Below are positions 1 to 10,381 of a stretch of DNA of 64,000 bases, one piece after another; the first letter of the stretch is position 1, and each line of letters starts with the position of its first letter. This stretch comes from Mesostigma viride. Lineage: Eukaryota; Streptophyta; Mesostigmatophyceae; Mesostigmatales; Mesostigmataceae. The stretch is from positions 157,501-221,500 of the forward strand of contig RPFO01001075.1 of assembly GCA_009746045.1 (NCBI GenBank). The letters are read 5' to 3'. The notes under the pieces are model-generated. The model was not told where the DNA came from and ran no database searches. It worked only from the letters and a program-made list of their open reading frames with translations. A program made the translations under genes and the position numbers.

Positions 1-240
1 GGGTAGGGGTAGGGGTAGGGGCAAGGGTGCAGGTGCTGAAGGGGATGTGAGAGGTTTGAAGATGCGGGGTTGAGGGAGGGAATAAAAGAGAGGACGCTGA
101 AGTGCTACGGCACACACTGACACATGAGGAAAACTGCGTAACTCAATCCATACCAGAAAGGGCATTTATGACCTGGCACAGTCTTCCTGAAGTTTGACCA
201 GAGCACGCATTGCATGCTACGAATGTAGTTGCTCCTTCTG

Positions 241-753
241 TCATCTGCACGAGCGTACCTTGAACCACACCGTCCCACGGTCATCAGTCACGTCGGCTCT
301 CGTCTGCTCCGTTTCCCAGCCGCCCGGTATATATAATGTCGTTAGAGCCGGGGTGATGAATTCATCGCCGAATATAGATTGAACGCGGCAGAGGGAAGTT
401 ATCTCTCGCATATCTTGGTTTTTCAACTCCTGCGCTACCGGCTCATCATCGAAGTCGTCGGTTGAATACAGATCGAATTTGTTTTCGCAGTGGACCGGTG
501 ACCAGACACTGCAATCCGGTGGATACAGCGCAAAGTTTCCGCAGTGTACGATTCGGCTCAGCTCTGAAGTTATTTCGGAGCGTGAGGCTACCTCAGGTGA
601 ACTCAAAATTAACTCCGCCAAGCTCCGCTTCAGGCTGCTAGAGCTGACGGGGTAAGCGTTAAGGGAATCGTTGGTCGTGGCCCGCCTGGGAGCAGGTATA
701 TCCATGGCACATGAGCCTTGATTGAAGGCGGGTTGCGATGCGGAGTAGTGCAT
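241..753 (-). CDS. hypothetical protein, about 170 aa, single exon
   Basis: An uninterrupted frame on the minus strand; the first ATG is at 753 (the frame is open a little further, but only from a GTG). The protein is not recognised. It has a Ser/Ala-rich N-terminal third, an acidic stretch (STDDFDDEP) and a compact C-terminal part ending RGTVWFKVRSCR. No transmembrane segment, repeat or nucleotide-binding motif is visible. The amino-acid composition is balanced and it does not lie in a tandem repeat, which favours a real gene over a chance frame. It could also be one exon of a larger gene leaving the window at the left edge. Confidence 0.4.
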   Translation of the reverse strand: MHYSASQPAFNQGSCAMDIPAPRRATTNDSLNAYPVSSSSLKRSLAELILSSPEVASRSEITSELSRIVHCGNFALYPPDCSVWSPVHCENKFDLYSTDDFDDEPVAQELKNQDMREITSLCRVQSIFGDEFITPALTTLYIPGGWETEQTRADVTDDRGTVWFKVRSCR

Positions 754-762
754 CTTCTCCAC

Positions 763-1300
763 ACGGTGCGAGTGGGGCTACGATGCGCCTTAAGTTCCCG
801 CTTCTTCTTCTCAACGATATAATGTTGCCATTTACAATAGAGTATGCGTTCGATCCCGAACCTGTTAAACGTTTGCCAGCCCGGTTCCTGACCCTTGCTT
901 ACGTTTCATTCCGCAATTCCCCTAAACATGCAATCCAGCATTGCCAGGGCAACGGTTGTTTGTAAACAATGTTGAAGTGGCCATCGTCGGCGATGCGATC
1001 GCTTGATCCTTGTCAGCACCCCTACCTGTCGAGGTCGATCTCTTCTTTTTATCCGAAAAACAACAGGTATTATCCACATGCGGCCATCACCGCCCGAGGA
1101 AATTCACCGGCTTGGCATGTCGTGTCGCTGGTCAACAGGCCACAGCTCGGTCGGTGCATGACCCGCGCTCCTATCAACAGTTCTACTATGTCACAAAAAA
1201 TAATGGTGGATCTTTTCCTGTCGAAACGTCGAAACCGTAGTTTTGGCATCCCAGAAACCAGGGCACAAACCATCTGGCCTGGTCAACGTGCCATCATAGG

Positions 1301-1334
<34 letters not shown>

Positions 1335-2168
1335 GTCCCACGCCGCACATGGGCAGCAGAGAATCTAATGAAGTGCCATTCTCTGTTGCTCAGAGATCTG
1401 GGAGCACAGTACTTACCGTACTTTAGCAGGCAGCAGCTGGCTCCCAAATATCTTTCCACAAATATCTTTCCGCCATCGGTTTGCCCGCCAGGCTTGGTAG
1501 TTGGTTATTGCGGACGCCTTCTCACGTATGTAGACAGTCATTACCGCGTTAAGTTACGATCGCCGCCAAAAACTGGACGTCGTAACTTAAAGAGGGAACG
1601 TAACTTAGCTCGGGTAGGTAACTGTGGTAGAAACCAGTGGTAGAACTAGGCTAGCAGCCCAGCCCCGCCTCCTCTGACGGACTTTCTATACGGCAATCGA
1701 CAGCTCTCGTCAAGCCCGATCCAGCTGCAGCATCGAAGTCGCCCGAAGTCCATTTTTCCGGCCAGATATTTACGGAAAGGTACTCGCTGAGGTTTACGCC
1801 GCCAAAATCTTGGCCTCATAACTTGACGCGGGAATGACTGTATATCTTGCCATGCAGCTGCAGGTTGGGTGACTTGAGTCACGCACGCACGCTCGTCAGC
1901 TCGTGCCAAGGGATTTTATTGCAGCATGAACATGATTGTGCCGTTGCGCGTGCATTTTGCTTCGCATTTTGGTTAGTGGATATGTAATGGAATTTTCCAA
2001 GTAGTGGATGGTATAATAATTGGTCATGGCTGGCCACGAGTGATCAGAGTGCGCAAGCAACTTGCGTGCTGCTATGCTTACATGGAAGCAAGCGGTTAAA
2101 AATACAGCATTTCGAGTTGAGCTTTTTCCAAGCCTGCATAGCCGCGCAAGTTATATAGTTCAGGAGAA
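763..2168. other. intergenic stretch without a supported gene
   Basis: About 1.4 kb between the unknown gene and the BCP1-family gene. It contains a (TTG)n run at about 1300-1334, which produces a spurious poly-Cys reading frame. Several short related phrases occur (GTAACTTA/TAAGTTAC near 1555-1615). No gene is supported; the 150 bp upstream of 2169 presumably hold the BCP1 promoter. Confidence 0.5.
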
Positions 2169-3425
2169 ATGCCTGCGAAAGCCAAGCGCGCCGAGCAGAT
2201 ACCTGAGCCTAACGATGAAGAGCAGGAGCCTAGCACTTCTGAATCCGACCCCGAGCCATCAGATGGCTCCAGCGGGGAGGATAGCGACGAAGGAAGCAGT
2301 GATGATGACAGCAGCGACGGCGAGGACGACGAAGGCGACGAGGACGTGGACGAGGAAGAACTTGTGAACGCCGACTTCGAATTTTTCGATCCCAAGGAGG
2401 TCGACTACCATGGCCTCAAAGCATTAATGAACCAATACCTAGACGGTGCGGACTTCCCCGCGTTGCCACAGCTGCTCGATACCGTGATCGCCCAAACAAC
2501 GGTCGGCACCGTGGTCAAGTCCTCAGACGACCTGGTCAGCCCCGTCGGCTTCATCACCGTGCTGAACCTGGAGAAGTACGCGAAGGAGAGCTGGATGAAG
2601 CAGATCCTCGACTTCCTGACCGCCAAATGCAGCGCATACGCGGGCCCCTCTGGTTCCTCCTTCCTGACTGACCTGATCGCGCGCCCCAAGGGCGTTGGCC
2701 TCGTCCTGAGCGAGCGGCTGCTTAACATCCCGATGCAGGTAGCGCCCCCCCTGCACGACGCGCTCTTTGACGAGGTTTCCTGGGCCACCGAGGACGAGCC
2801 GACTGAGGAGGCGCGCCGGTCGTTCATGCTGGAGCACTACATCTTCGTGTCGCGCGTGTTCTGGGACACGGTGGTTGCGTCGGGGCAGGCTGGCGCGAGC
2901 ACCAAGGACAGTGGGAAGCAGCAGAAGAAGGGGGCCGCGACGGCCAGTGGAAAGGGCAAGGGGCAGGACGGCGCGGGCCCTTCCAGCGATGGCGCCCCCG
3001 CAGGCAAGAAGCGCAAGGTGTCGCCTGATGATGCAGCGGCCAGCTTCAGCGCTAGCCAGCTGGTGGGTGACCGCTCGGACATGGTCTACGTCAAGGTGGA
3101 GGACACGGTGCTGCACGCGCTGGCACACTGGTCCTGCGTGTTCCCAGCCGCGCCCGTGCACAGCGGCGAGCTGGCACAAAAGGGGCTCGTCCCTATGCGG
3201 CTGGTGGCCGTGCTGCATGCGGGCCAGGTGGCGGCATTCCGCAAGCAGTTGACGCTCAAGGTGGCCGACGAAGAGAGGAAGGGCGCGCAAGGTGGCGGGA
3301 TGAAGTGTGCAGAGGATGAGGGGGAGAGGGGCGGCAAGAAGGGGTCAGCATCCGGCGCAGCAGCCATGGGGCCACCCCCCGCGCGGCCGCCTGCGGGGGG
3401 GAAGGGCAAGGGGAAGGGCCGGTGA
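2169..3425 (+). CDS. BCP1: BCP1/BCCIP family protein (nuclear export / ribosome-biogenesis chaperone type)
   Basis: A single open frame of 418 aa from an ATG at 2169. After a Lys-rich start, residues about 12-67 are a highly acidic Asp/Glu/Ser tract. The conserved domain begins near residue 68 with FEFFDPKEVDYHGLKALMNQ and contains TTVGTVVKSSDD and FGFITVLNL-like blocks (here VGFITVLNLEKYAKE), as in yeast Bcp1 and animal BCCIP. A low-complexity Lys/Gly insert with a GKKRK nuclear-localisation-like motif (about residues 240-285) splits the domain, which resumes with MVYVKVEDTVLHALAHWSCVF. The family works in nuclear export and in chaperoning ribosomal protein uL14; in animals it also binds BRCA2 and p21. 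At 418 aa it is longer than the usual ~280-320, because of the insert and a Gly/Lys-rich C-terminal tail. Recognition is by motif memory only. Confidence 0.82.
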   Translation: MPAKAKRAEQIPEPNDEEQEPSTSESDPEPSDGSSGEDSDEGSSDDDSSDGEDDEGDEDVDEEELVNADFEFFDPKEVDYHGLKALMNQYLDGADFPALPQLLDTVIAQTTVGTVVKSSDDLVSPVGFITVLNLEKYAKESWMKQILDFLTAKCSAYAGPSGSSFLTDLIARPKGVGLVLSERLLNIPMQVAPPLHDALFDEVSWATEDEPTEEARRSFMLEHYIFVSRVFWDTVVASGQAGASTKDSGKQQKKGAATASGKGKGQDGAGPSSDGAPAGKKRKVSPDDAAASFSASQLVGDRSDMVYVKVEDTVLHALAHWSCVFPAAPVHSGELAQKGLVPMRLVAVLHAGQVAAFRKQLTLKVADEERKGAQGGGMKCAEDEGERGGKKGSASGAAAMGPPPARPPAGGKGKGKGR

Positions 3426-4640
3426 CTGTGTGGGCTTATGGATCACATGGCGGAGGTGGTTGCCAACCAAGCCTCCACCCTTTGAGCTGCACCCATGGAC
3501 ATTGTGGCGTGTGCAAATGTTGTGGGGCTGCTTCCCCCACTTTCTCTACGGTACGCGCTCACAATCTAGTGTCCCCTCGGGAGCAGAGGGCCGTGCCTGG
3601 CACGTGCCAGGTCACCGCGCCAGGTGGCAGGAAATTGCAGTTTTCCGCCGTGAGTGCCCGTGAGATATTGTAATCGAACAGTCGCTGCGAGGGTAGCACT
3701 GCGGCAGGACCTGGTGACGAATATGTGCTCCGTTTCACATGACGGTGTCCCGCTGATAAATCGGTGCGGTTGTTCACGACGGCACGCGGTGGTGCCACAC
3801 AGGATCATCCCACAGCCATCGCGAGGCAGCCACGCTGCCACCATATGACACTCCGGCTGGTGCATCACCATCAGACGGCGGCAAGGGAACTGGCCCCATA
3901 TATGCTTGCTACCGCCCGTGTACCTTGCGTAGTGGCCCAGGGCCGCCACACACATTGATGGCAAGCTTGTCGCTGGCGGTTGCTCTCGGTCAGCTACATT
4001 AAGTGAGAATCGTAGAGTGTGCGATGGCAAGAATGCGTCAATGTGCATTATGCATGCATGTTCCGGTGATACAAGTCCGCTCTATTTTCTATGCGTATGG
4101 TTTGTTTGCCGCATGCAGCTCTTCTTGCACCAGCGCATGATGGGCTGTCGAACTGTGTCGTGCGCGTCCTTAGGGTGGGGCTGGGCCATGGTGGGCTATG
4201 TTTTACGTAATAATGGCGGTCAACACCCACAGCACGGAGGTATTGTCAGAGCACATACAGAGGAGCACATAGGGACAAGGTGCCCAGGTCCTTGCCGGAC
4301 CAGTGTTCTTCAGGTGTCCAAGTTGCCATCCCTACGCGCTCCTGGTACAATTCCCTGTCATGTCATGAGGAAATGGTATGCTCCGTCTATGGCACCCCTG
4401 TTCCATCTGTGACGAAGCCATGTCAAATTTTCAGTAAAAAGGAGCTTTTCTACAACAACTCTTTGTGAGAGTGATCCCTGGGATTCGGGGTCAGTTTGCC
4501 AAATAAATTCTAATAATTTATAAATGAGACCACCAGAGTGCAAGGCCATGCATGGACGATGAAGCCAGGGCTTCTTTATGAACATATCATAGTTGTCTTG
4601 ATATCATAGTTAATGTCTTTGTCTATGAACATATCGTAGC
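3426..4640. other. intergenic stretch downstream of the BCP1 gene
   Basis: Contains the presumed 3' UTR of the upstream gene; a TGTAA motif, the common polyadenylation signal of green algae, occurs near 3668. All frames are short and none resembles a known protein. The LINE 5' region begins near 4650. Confidence 0.5.
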
Positions 4641-6139
4641 ATAGACGTTGGTCCCGAGCCACGAGCCACGAGGTAGCCATGGCTGACGGCGGAGCTCATA
4701 ACTTTCACGTTTGGGCACCAAATTCGGCCGTGAATATCACAATCGCTTCGTCTTTCTAAGACGCACAGGCTGATATATTTCGCACCTATGAATGTGTAAC
4801 GAAAACGGCTGACAGCGGTATGGCTGACGGCGGAGCTCAGATCTTTTGCGTCTGAGCCCCAAATTCGGTCAGACCACTTGCATTCGATGCGCTTTTTTGA
4901 GACACACAAGCCAGTATAATCGGTTACGGCTGAAACGCAGTATTGCCACTGAAAGTTACTCACGTGACAAGCAGCTATGACGACCCCAAAAGCAAAACGG
5001 GGTTTGGAAAAGGAGCTTTCTGGCTCCCAGCCCAACCCACTCGCCATCGTCCTTGCCCAGCCGCCTGGGCTCGCAAACCCATCGCCAGCAAACCCATCGC
5101 CAAGCGCCTCGCCCGAGCCCAAGAAACCCTGCCACGAACACAAATGGCGAAAGTACCTACCAGATTACAACCGCTTTTCTTTCAGCAACTGGCTGCAACT
5201 GACCACAGAAGAATGCGACGAAATAGTGCGTTTCTTAGCACAGGAACTCAAGCTCCATGGGGCGGCCACAGGGCCCATCCCGGCCGACAACCTGGAGGCG
5301 TTCTTTGCCAGGCCAGAGCTCCACCACGTACCGCCTCGCTATCCTGTGCAGCTTCTTTCAGCTACCTATGGGCAAAATCGCCGCTAAGATCCGCGCCCCA
5401 GCCCAGCCTGCGCGGCCGACAGCCACATTGGCTTCCTCCCTCTGCAAGGATGACATCCAAGCAGTGCTGGAGGAGCACATGACCTGGCCGTTGGCCGAGA
5501 AGCTGACCTCGCTGAACATGACTCTCAACACGGTGGAGGCCCGGGTCTCCAATGTGGAAACCAAGGTCGTCCACAAGCTCCAACCCCAGTTCACGACGCT
5601 GCACACCGCGGCGCAGGAATCTGAGACGCACGCTGCACTTGTCTCTCGCGCCTAAACCAGGTGGAGGGCAAGTGCGGCGACGTGCTCATGAAGAAGCTTG
5701 AAGCCTTCACCGCCCACACCGAGGCCCTGGCCTCACAGGTCCCAAAGATAGCAGATCGAGCAGACGGCCACCATCGCATCCCAGCCACCCCGGCTGGATG
5801 CTGGTGACCTCCCGCCCCTCTCCTATGCGGACCTGCTGCGGACAGCGACCGCCTCCACCACCGACGCCATCGCTACGAAACTCCAGGAGCTCAAGAAGAC
5901 CTTCGCCAGGCACAACAACGGGAGGCCACCGACCGCGCCCGCCGCGACTGCCGGGTGGTGCTGCGTCGTTTCCCCCAGAAGCCAGGTGAGACGTCAACCT
6001 CCCTTGCCGACGAGCTCAAGGACCAGCTCCTTACCCTCATGGGCCTGGTAGGTGAGGTAGAACTGCGTGGACCGTGCCACCGCCTTCCCCACTCATGGGA
6101 CAAGGCAGCTCCCCCACCAGTCCTGCTCACCTTCCCCTC

Positions 6140-6217
6140 AGTTATATACATCGATTCCTTACGGAATCGAAACTAAGCGCTTAGTATCGATTCCGTCAGG
6201 AATCGTTGTATATAACT
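6140..6217. repeat. 78-bp palindrome, copy 1
   Basis: Two 39-bp arms meet at CTAAGCGCTTAG; the transcript or single strand would form one long hairpin. Arm mismatches are few (for example CCTTACGGAATCGA against TCGATTCCGTCAGG). Confidence 0.85.
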
Positions 6218-6723
6218 AAGACTGTTGCGACACGCCGGCATCCCGGGTTCGAATCCCGCTAGGATCGTTCCGGGGGTGGATTTTTCGCCTAGTAATGCGA
6301 ATAACGTTGCGGACGCTAATCGTTCGGCCTAATATGTCAATCGAAATAGGCAAGTGCTCTCCGCTTACTAGGCGGAGTACCAGCGCTAGCTATTCGACTG
6401 ATATGATGTGCTCAACCGGCTAATCATCTGTGTTGTTCGACGTCGCTCCGAAAATCGGCTAAGTCCCCGAAATCGGCTAATTTCCACGCGATGTCTCGCT
6501 ATAATCGACTAGGCCTAGTTCGGTGGCTCGCTGGGCACCGAGTATGATAGGCCGCTGGCCTCTGACCCCCTGTCGAATAGGAAATTTCGACAATCGAATA
6601 AGGAAAATTCGATAATCGAATAGGAAAGTTCGATGGTCGAATAGGCAACTTCGATAATCGAATAGCCAATTCGATGACCCGACTAGTATCGGCCTTAGCC
6701 TTGCCGGCGCAAGCAAAAGTTTT

Positions 6724-6801
6724 AGTTATATACAACGATTCCTGACGGAATCGATACTAAGCGCTTAGTACCGATTCCGCAAGGAATCGTTGTATATAAC
6801 T
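6724..6801. repeat. 78-bp palindrome, copy 2 (middle)
   Basis: Same palindrome as at 6140, exactly 584 bp downstream. It differs from copy 1 at a few positions in both arms. Confidence 0.85.
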
Positions 6802-7307
6802 AAGACTGTTGCGACACGCCGGCATCCCGGGTTCGAATCCCGCTAGGATCGTTCCGGGGGTGGATTTTTCGCCTAGTAATGCGAATAACGTTGCGGACGC
6901 TAATCGTTCGGCCTAATATGTTAATCGAAATAGGCAAGTGCTCTCCGCTTACTAGGCGGAGTACCAGCGCTAGCTATTCGACTGATATGATGTGCTCAAC
7001 CGGCTAATCATCTGTGTTGTTCGACGTCGCTCCGAAAATCGGCTAAGTCCCCGAAATCGGCTAATTTCCACGCGATGTCTCGCTATAATCGACTAGGCCT
7101 AGTTCGGTGGCTCGCTGGGCACCGAGTATGATAGGCCGCTGGCCTCTGACCCCCTGTCGACTAGGAAATTTCGACAATCGAATAAGGAAAATTCGATAAT
7201 CGAATAGGAAAGTTCGATGGTCGAATAGGCAACTTCGATAATCGAATAGCCAATTCGATGACCCGACTAGTATCGGCCTTAGCCTTGCCGGCGCAAGCAA
7301 AAGTTTT

Positions 7308-7385
7308 AGTTATATACATCGATTCCTTACGGAATCGACACTAAGCGCTTAGTATCGATTCCGTCAGGAATCGTTGTATATAACT
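7308..7385. repeat. 78-bp palindrome, copy 3 (right end)
   Basis: Third copy, exactly 584 bp after the second, immediately followed by the CCCTC target duplication. It is closer to copy 1 than to copy 2. Confidence 0.85.
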
Positions 7386-8045
7386 CCCTCCCGTGAGGAC
7401 AAGCAGCGGTTCCTCTCTCGTCTCATCGGCAAGCGGTTGCACGACCTCACCTGGACGCTGGACAACGACCTGACCCCCGCTCAGCAGCAGCAGCAACGCG
7501 ACCTGTGGCCTGAATACCTCCGCCACAAGCAGGGCCCCCAGAAGCCCAAAATGTACTGGAGGGGCGGGGACCTGATATGATCAACCATGTGCAAGAAGAT
7601 GTGGACGCCCCCAGCGGGCTAGAATAGCTTGCCTAATAGCCCTAGCTTGTATCCATTGGTAGTCACTGCCGCTATATGGCAGCCATGCTTAGAATGTTTG
7701 ACTAGCTGTGCCAACATACCTAGTCACGTGCACCGCTAACGCACGGTACACAACCAGCCATAGCTTAGTCCTTGTACAGCCATGCTACGTCCTGGCTATG
7801 ACCAGATTACTTGCCCACGCTCCTTGTTATTATGCCATGCTCGCATGGGTATTATTGCACCCACAGATTGCCGGATCGTTAGCGGGTCCGTTTAGCTAGC
7901 GTGCCCGAATGCAGCTGTGGCATGCCTTATTAGGCTGCCATGAGGGAGACTGGGGGTCTCTGCCCTTTCTCCTGTTGTGCACACACAGGGATTAAAAGCA
8001 CTTCGGTGCTCCGCGACTCCCCAACGGGAGCACGTGTTTAATTGA

Positions 8046-8705
8046 TTAATTAATTAAACGCACCTCGGCGCAGCGCAGCTTGGCGGCAGTGCTGAGGCCT
8101 GAAGTTACGCAGGAAGCTACGCCTAGTGTTCCGCCGCCCGGCCGGGAAGGCAGCATGCAGTACCACTTCCCAAGCTTTAGTGGTACATTCGGCCCCTTCG
8201 TCGTCCTCGCCGTCGGCCTCTCCTGAGCCCAAGCGCAGTCACCCGGCCGAGCCACCCCAACTGCAGCCACCATACAGGTCTAGTCACGTGCACCACTAAC
8301 CCACATGCAGTACACAACCAGCCATAGCCATGATAGCTTACATAGCCCTTAATTAATAATAATTGTACAGCCATGCTACGTCCTGGCTATTATCAGTTTA
8401 CTTAAAAAATTGCCCACGCTCAGCCGCTCAGGAGGATTGCCCACGCAAATTATTGCCCACGCTCAGGACTTGCTATGATGTGCTCACATGGGCCTTATTG
8501 GCACCCATGCACAGAACTTGCCGGATCGTCTACCGTGTCCGATTGCAGCTGTGGCATGCCTCTGGCATGAAGCCCTGAGAAAGGGGGTCTCTGCCCTTTC
8601 TTCGTGTTGTGCATGTGCTCACAGCTAGGGCTTAAAAGCACTCCCGATGGTGCTCCGGCCATGACTCCCCGATGGGAGCACGAGTTTAATTCATTAATTA
8701 ATTGA
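8046..8705 (+). mobile_element. second LINE 5' ORF1 fragment plus duplicated LINE 3' UTR
   Basis: 8056-8235 matches, on the opposite strand, the ORF1 start at about 9780-9998 (shared residues include HFPSFSGTFGPFV). 8280-8705 is a direct repeat of 7720-8050: the order of landmarks (TAGTCACGTGCACC, TGTACAGCCATGCTACG, GCAGCTGTGGCATGCC, GACTCCCC-hairpin, AATTAATT tail) is identical. The result is two LINE 3' ends in tandem. Confidence 0.65.
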
Positions 8706-9060
8706 GGCGCTGGTCAATGTCGGCGGAGCTGGGCGGCGATGGCGTCGGACTGAGGTGGGGGTGGTGGCAGTGGAGGAGGCGAGGCCGGAGGGTGGAGATG
8801 GCGGTGGCCGGAGATGGTGGAGAGGAGGGGGAGCTCGGCAGACAGGTGCTGCCCATGGCTGCCACATCAGCAGCAAGGGGGGCCACGTGCTGCTCCGCCT
8901 GCTCGAGGGCCTCCTTTAGGAATGAGCAGATCGATGGAGGATTCGGTCAAGGTGGTGGTGCATGCATGAGGGGCTTGGGGGGCCAGAGCTCCTTGATGGA
9001 GCGTCCAAGGAGGATCGAGAAGAGGGCGAATGGCCGGGCCCACTTCAAATGTTCCGAAAA
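8700..9060 (-). mobile_element. LINE ORF1 middle fragment (minus strand)
   Basis: Read on the minus strand this gives a Lys-Glu-Ala-rich start (KEALEQAEQHVAPLAADV) followed by a Pro/Ser/Thr-rich stretch. It closely matches the plus-strand segment at 54,029-54,290, so it belongs to the same LINE family. No full reading frame is preserved. Confidence 0.6.
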
Positions 9061-9114
9061 GTGTGACACTTTTTGTCGTTTTTTGGACTTTTTCGACGAT
9101 CGTCACTCTGCAGA

Positions 9115-9450
9115 GTGATTCGTCGTGCGAAATCGTGCGAAATTGTGCGAAATTTGCTGAAATCGTGTGAAATTTGCTGAAATCGTGCGAAATTGTGCGA
9201 AATTTGCTGAAATCGTGCGAAATTTCATGTGAAAAATGTGGACGGTAAAAAATTTTGATGTGCACAACGTGTGTGAATTCATGCGAAATTTTGTCAAACG
9301 TCACTCCCCAAAACGACCCTTGGTTGAAATCCATGCGAAATCGTGCGAAATCATGCGAAATTGTGCGAAATCGTGCGAAATCGTGCGGAAATGTGTGAAA
9401 TTTTTGCAAAAATCACGCGAAAATCACGCGAACTCGTGCGAAATTTTATT
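9115..9450 (+). repeat. degenerate short minisatellite based on GTGCGAAATC
   Basis: Around 25 imperfect copies of a 10-11-bp phrase (GTGCGAAATC, GTGCGAAATTT, TGCTGAAATC), interrupted near 9235-9330. It generates spurious frames rich in His-Asp-Phe and Ala-Arg-Phe on the minus strand. Confidence 0.75.
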
Positions 9451-9605
9451 TTTTTTTTGCGAAAATAGCGAAAAAAGTGTCACACACTTGGCTTGGACGG
9501 CGGAACATTTGAAGTTGGCCCGGCCGAATTGCTGCAGTCTTGGGCGGGGGGCGGTGAGGATGCATTCGTATGGGCGCTTAATTCCTGTAAAAGGCATCGA
9601 CGATT

Positions 9606-9680
9606 AGGCGACCCTAGCTGGTGGAAGAGCTGCTTGCACAATTCAATAAGGGAGGCGTTCGATCCCCAGAACCGTACGTA
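9606..9680 (+). other. tRNA-like segment with A-box and B-box resemblance
   Basis: TAGCTGGTGGAAGAGC resembles a tRNA D-arm/A-box, and GCGTTCGATCCCC, about 45 bp further on, resembles a B-box. A complementary 3' acceptor strand is missing, so this is not a functional tRNA. A SINE head or tRNA pseudogene is possible. Confidence 0.25.
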
Positions 9681-9769
9681 GCGCAGGAGGCGGTCGTGTT
9701 TGAGCTTGTCAAAAAAGCCGGGCTAGCGCTGGCTTAGTAGCTGGCGTCAAAGTCGTACTTGTCCCAGCT

Positions 9770-10260
9770 AGTGCGGCTCGGCGGGACGAAGTCCTGCGCT
9801 TGGGCTCAGGAGTCTGAGGCCGACGGCGAGGACGACGCGTACGAAGGGGCCGAATGTACCACTAAAGCTTGGGAAGTGGTACTGCTGCCTTTCAGGCCGG
9901 GCGGCGGAACTCGAGGCGTAGCTTGAAGCTTCTTGCGGAGCTTCAGGGCTCAGCGCTGCAGCTAAGCTGCGCTGCGCCGAGGTGTGTTTGCTCCTCATGA
10001 TATAATTGCGTAATAGCTTTGAAGCTATTACGATCAGGAAAATATATTAGCGTCTCAGAAAGACGTGGTGTTTTTTGCCATTATTTCGCATAATAGCTGC
10101 CGGCTGGTAACAATACTGCATTACAGCTGTAACGGTTGATAGTAGTAGCAGATGCGCCTAGAAAAGACGCATCGGTTGCAAGTGATCTGACGGAATTTGA
10201 CGTTCAGGGGCAAAAGTTCTGAGCTCCGCGCCGTCAGCCATGTCTGCTCTGGCTCGTGGG
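9770..10260 (-). mobile_element. LINE 5' UTR and ORF1 start (minus strand)
   Basis: On the minus strand the 5' UTR motif GCTGACGGCGCGGAGCTCA (about 10,245) is followed by a CGTCTTTCTGAGACGC hairpin-like block. ORF1 then begins with ATGAGGAGCAAACACACC near 9998 (MRSKHTSAQRSLAAALSPEA) and soon degenerates. The same order is seen at 4680-4980 and 53,320-53,470. Confidence 0.65.
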
Positions 10261-10381
10261 TTTGATATCCTTCCATGCCCTAGCCATGCCGGCCTAGCCA
10301 TATTGTTTAATAGCCATGATGATCGATCTTCCACCATACTGTCCGCGCATTAATTAGGTGCTGCATGGAATACATAGTGGT

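Larger units (their letters stand above)
6140..7385. mobile_element. unclassified insertion: two 584-bp units bounded by three 78-bp palindromes, 5-bp TSD
   Basis: The element starts AGTTATATAC and ends GTATATAACT. It is flanked by a perfect 5-bp direct repeat, CCCTC (6135-6139 and 7386-7390), that duplicates LINE ORF1 sequence. Near-perfect 78-bp palindromes lie at 6140-6217, 6724-6801 and 7308-7385, each centred on CTAAGCGCTTAG. They alternate with two almost identical 506-bp internal segments (6218-6723 and 6802-7307). The exact period is 584 bp. The internal segment carries a tRNA T-arm/B-box-like motif, GGGTTCGAATCCC, just inside each palindrome, and many TCGAATAGG-like phrases near its 3' end. 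It encodes no protein I can support. The layout (terminal repeat, internal, terminal repeat, internal, terminal repeat) resembles a recombined tandem of a small LTR-like (TRIM/SMART) or TIR element, but the ends are not TG...CA. Confidence 0.8.
4977..7580 (+). pseudogene. broken LINE ORF1 (coiled-coil/nucleic-acid-binding type)
   Basis: The frame opening at 4977 stops after 136 codons at 5387. Related sequence continues in another frame at about 5390-5655 and again near 5955-6134. The coding sequence is then interrupted by the palindromic element and resumes at 7391 in the sense PSREDKQRFLSRLIGKRLHD, ending at 7580. Removing the insertion and one copy of its 5-bp duplication restores a continuous reading frame across the junction, so the insertion hit a coding region. 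The same C-terminal motif (DDLTLAQQQRPRELWPTYL) appears on the minus strand near 11,690. No catalytic domain is present. Confidence 0.65.
4650..8045 (+). mobile_element. LINE-type retrotransposon copy A (5' UTR, ORF1 remnants, 3' UTR), internally deleted
   Basis: Begins with a 5' UTR-like block containing GCTGACGGCGGAGCTCA, which occurs twice here (about 4682 and 4820) as a tandem promoter-like monomer, and again at about 10245 (-) and 53325 (+). ORF1 starts at the ATG at 4977 (Pro-rich N-terminus, then YLPDYNRFSFSNWLQLT). It is broken by frame shifts and continues as a coiled-coil-like segment (NTVEARVSNVETKVVHKLQ, about 5530-5580). It is then split by a foreign insertion at 6140-7385 and ends with DLTPAQQQQQRDLWPEYL (about 7480). 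No reverse transcriptase domain remains. The 3' part (about 7715-8045) ends in the shared tail: the hairpin CTCCCCAACGGGAG followed by TTAATTAA-type repeats. Confidence 0.7.

Noticed and set aside
1..22. Telomere-like GGGTAG repeat at the left edge
   Set aside because: Fewer than four units and not TTTAGGG; just a short microsatellite, and the sequence continues into ordinary DNA.
969..1643. 224-codon frame with a poly-Cys run
   Set aside because: The Cys run is a TTG/TGT microsatellite, codon usage is unlike the neighbouring genes and no family is recognised.
6230..6280. Functional tRNA gene in the palindromic element
   Set aside because: A T-arm-like sequence is present, but no matching 5' acceptor strand, D-arm or anticodon arm can be folded.
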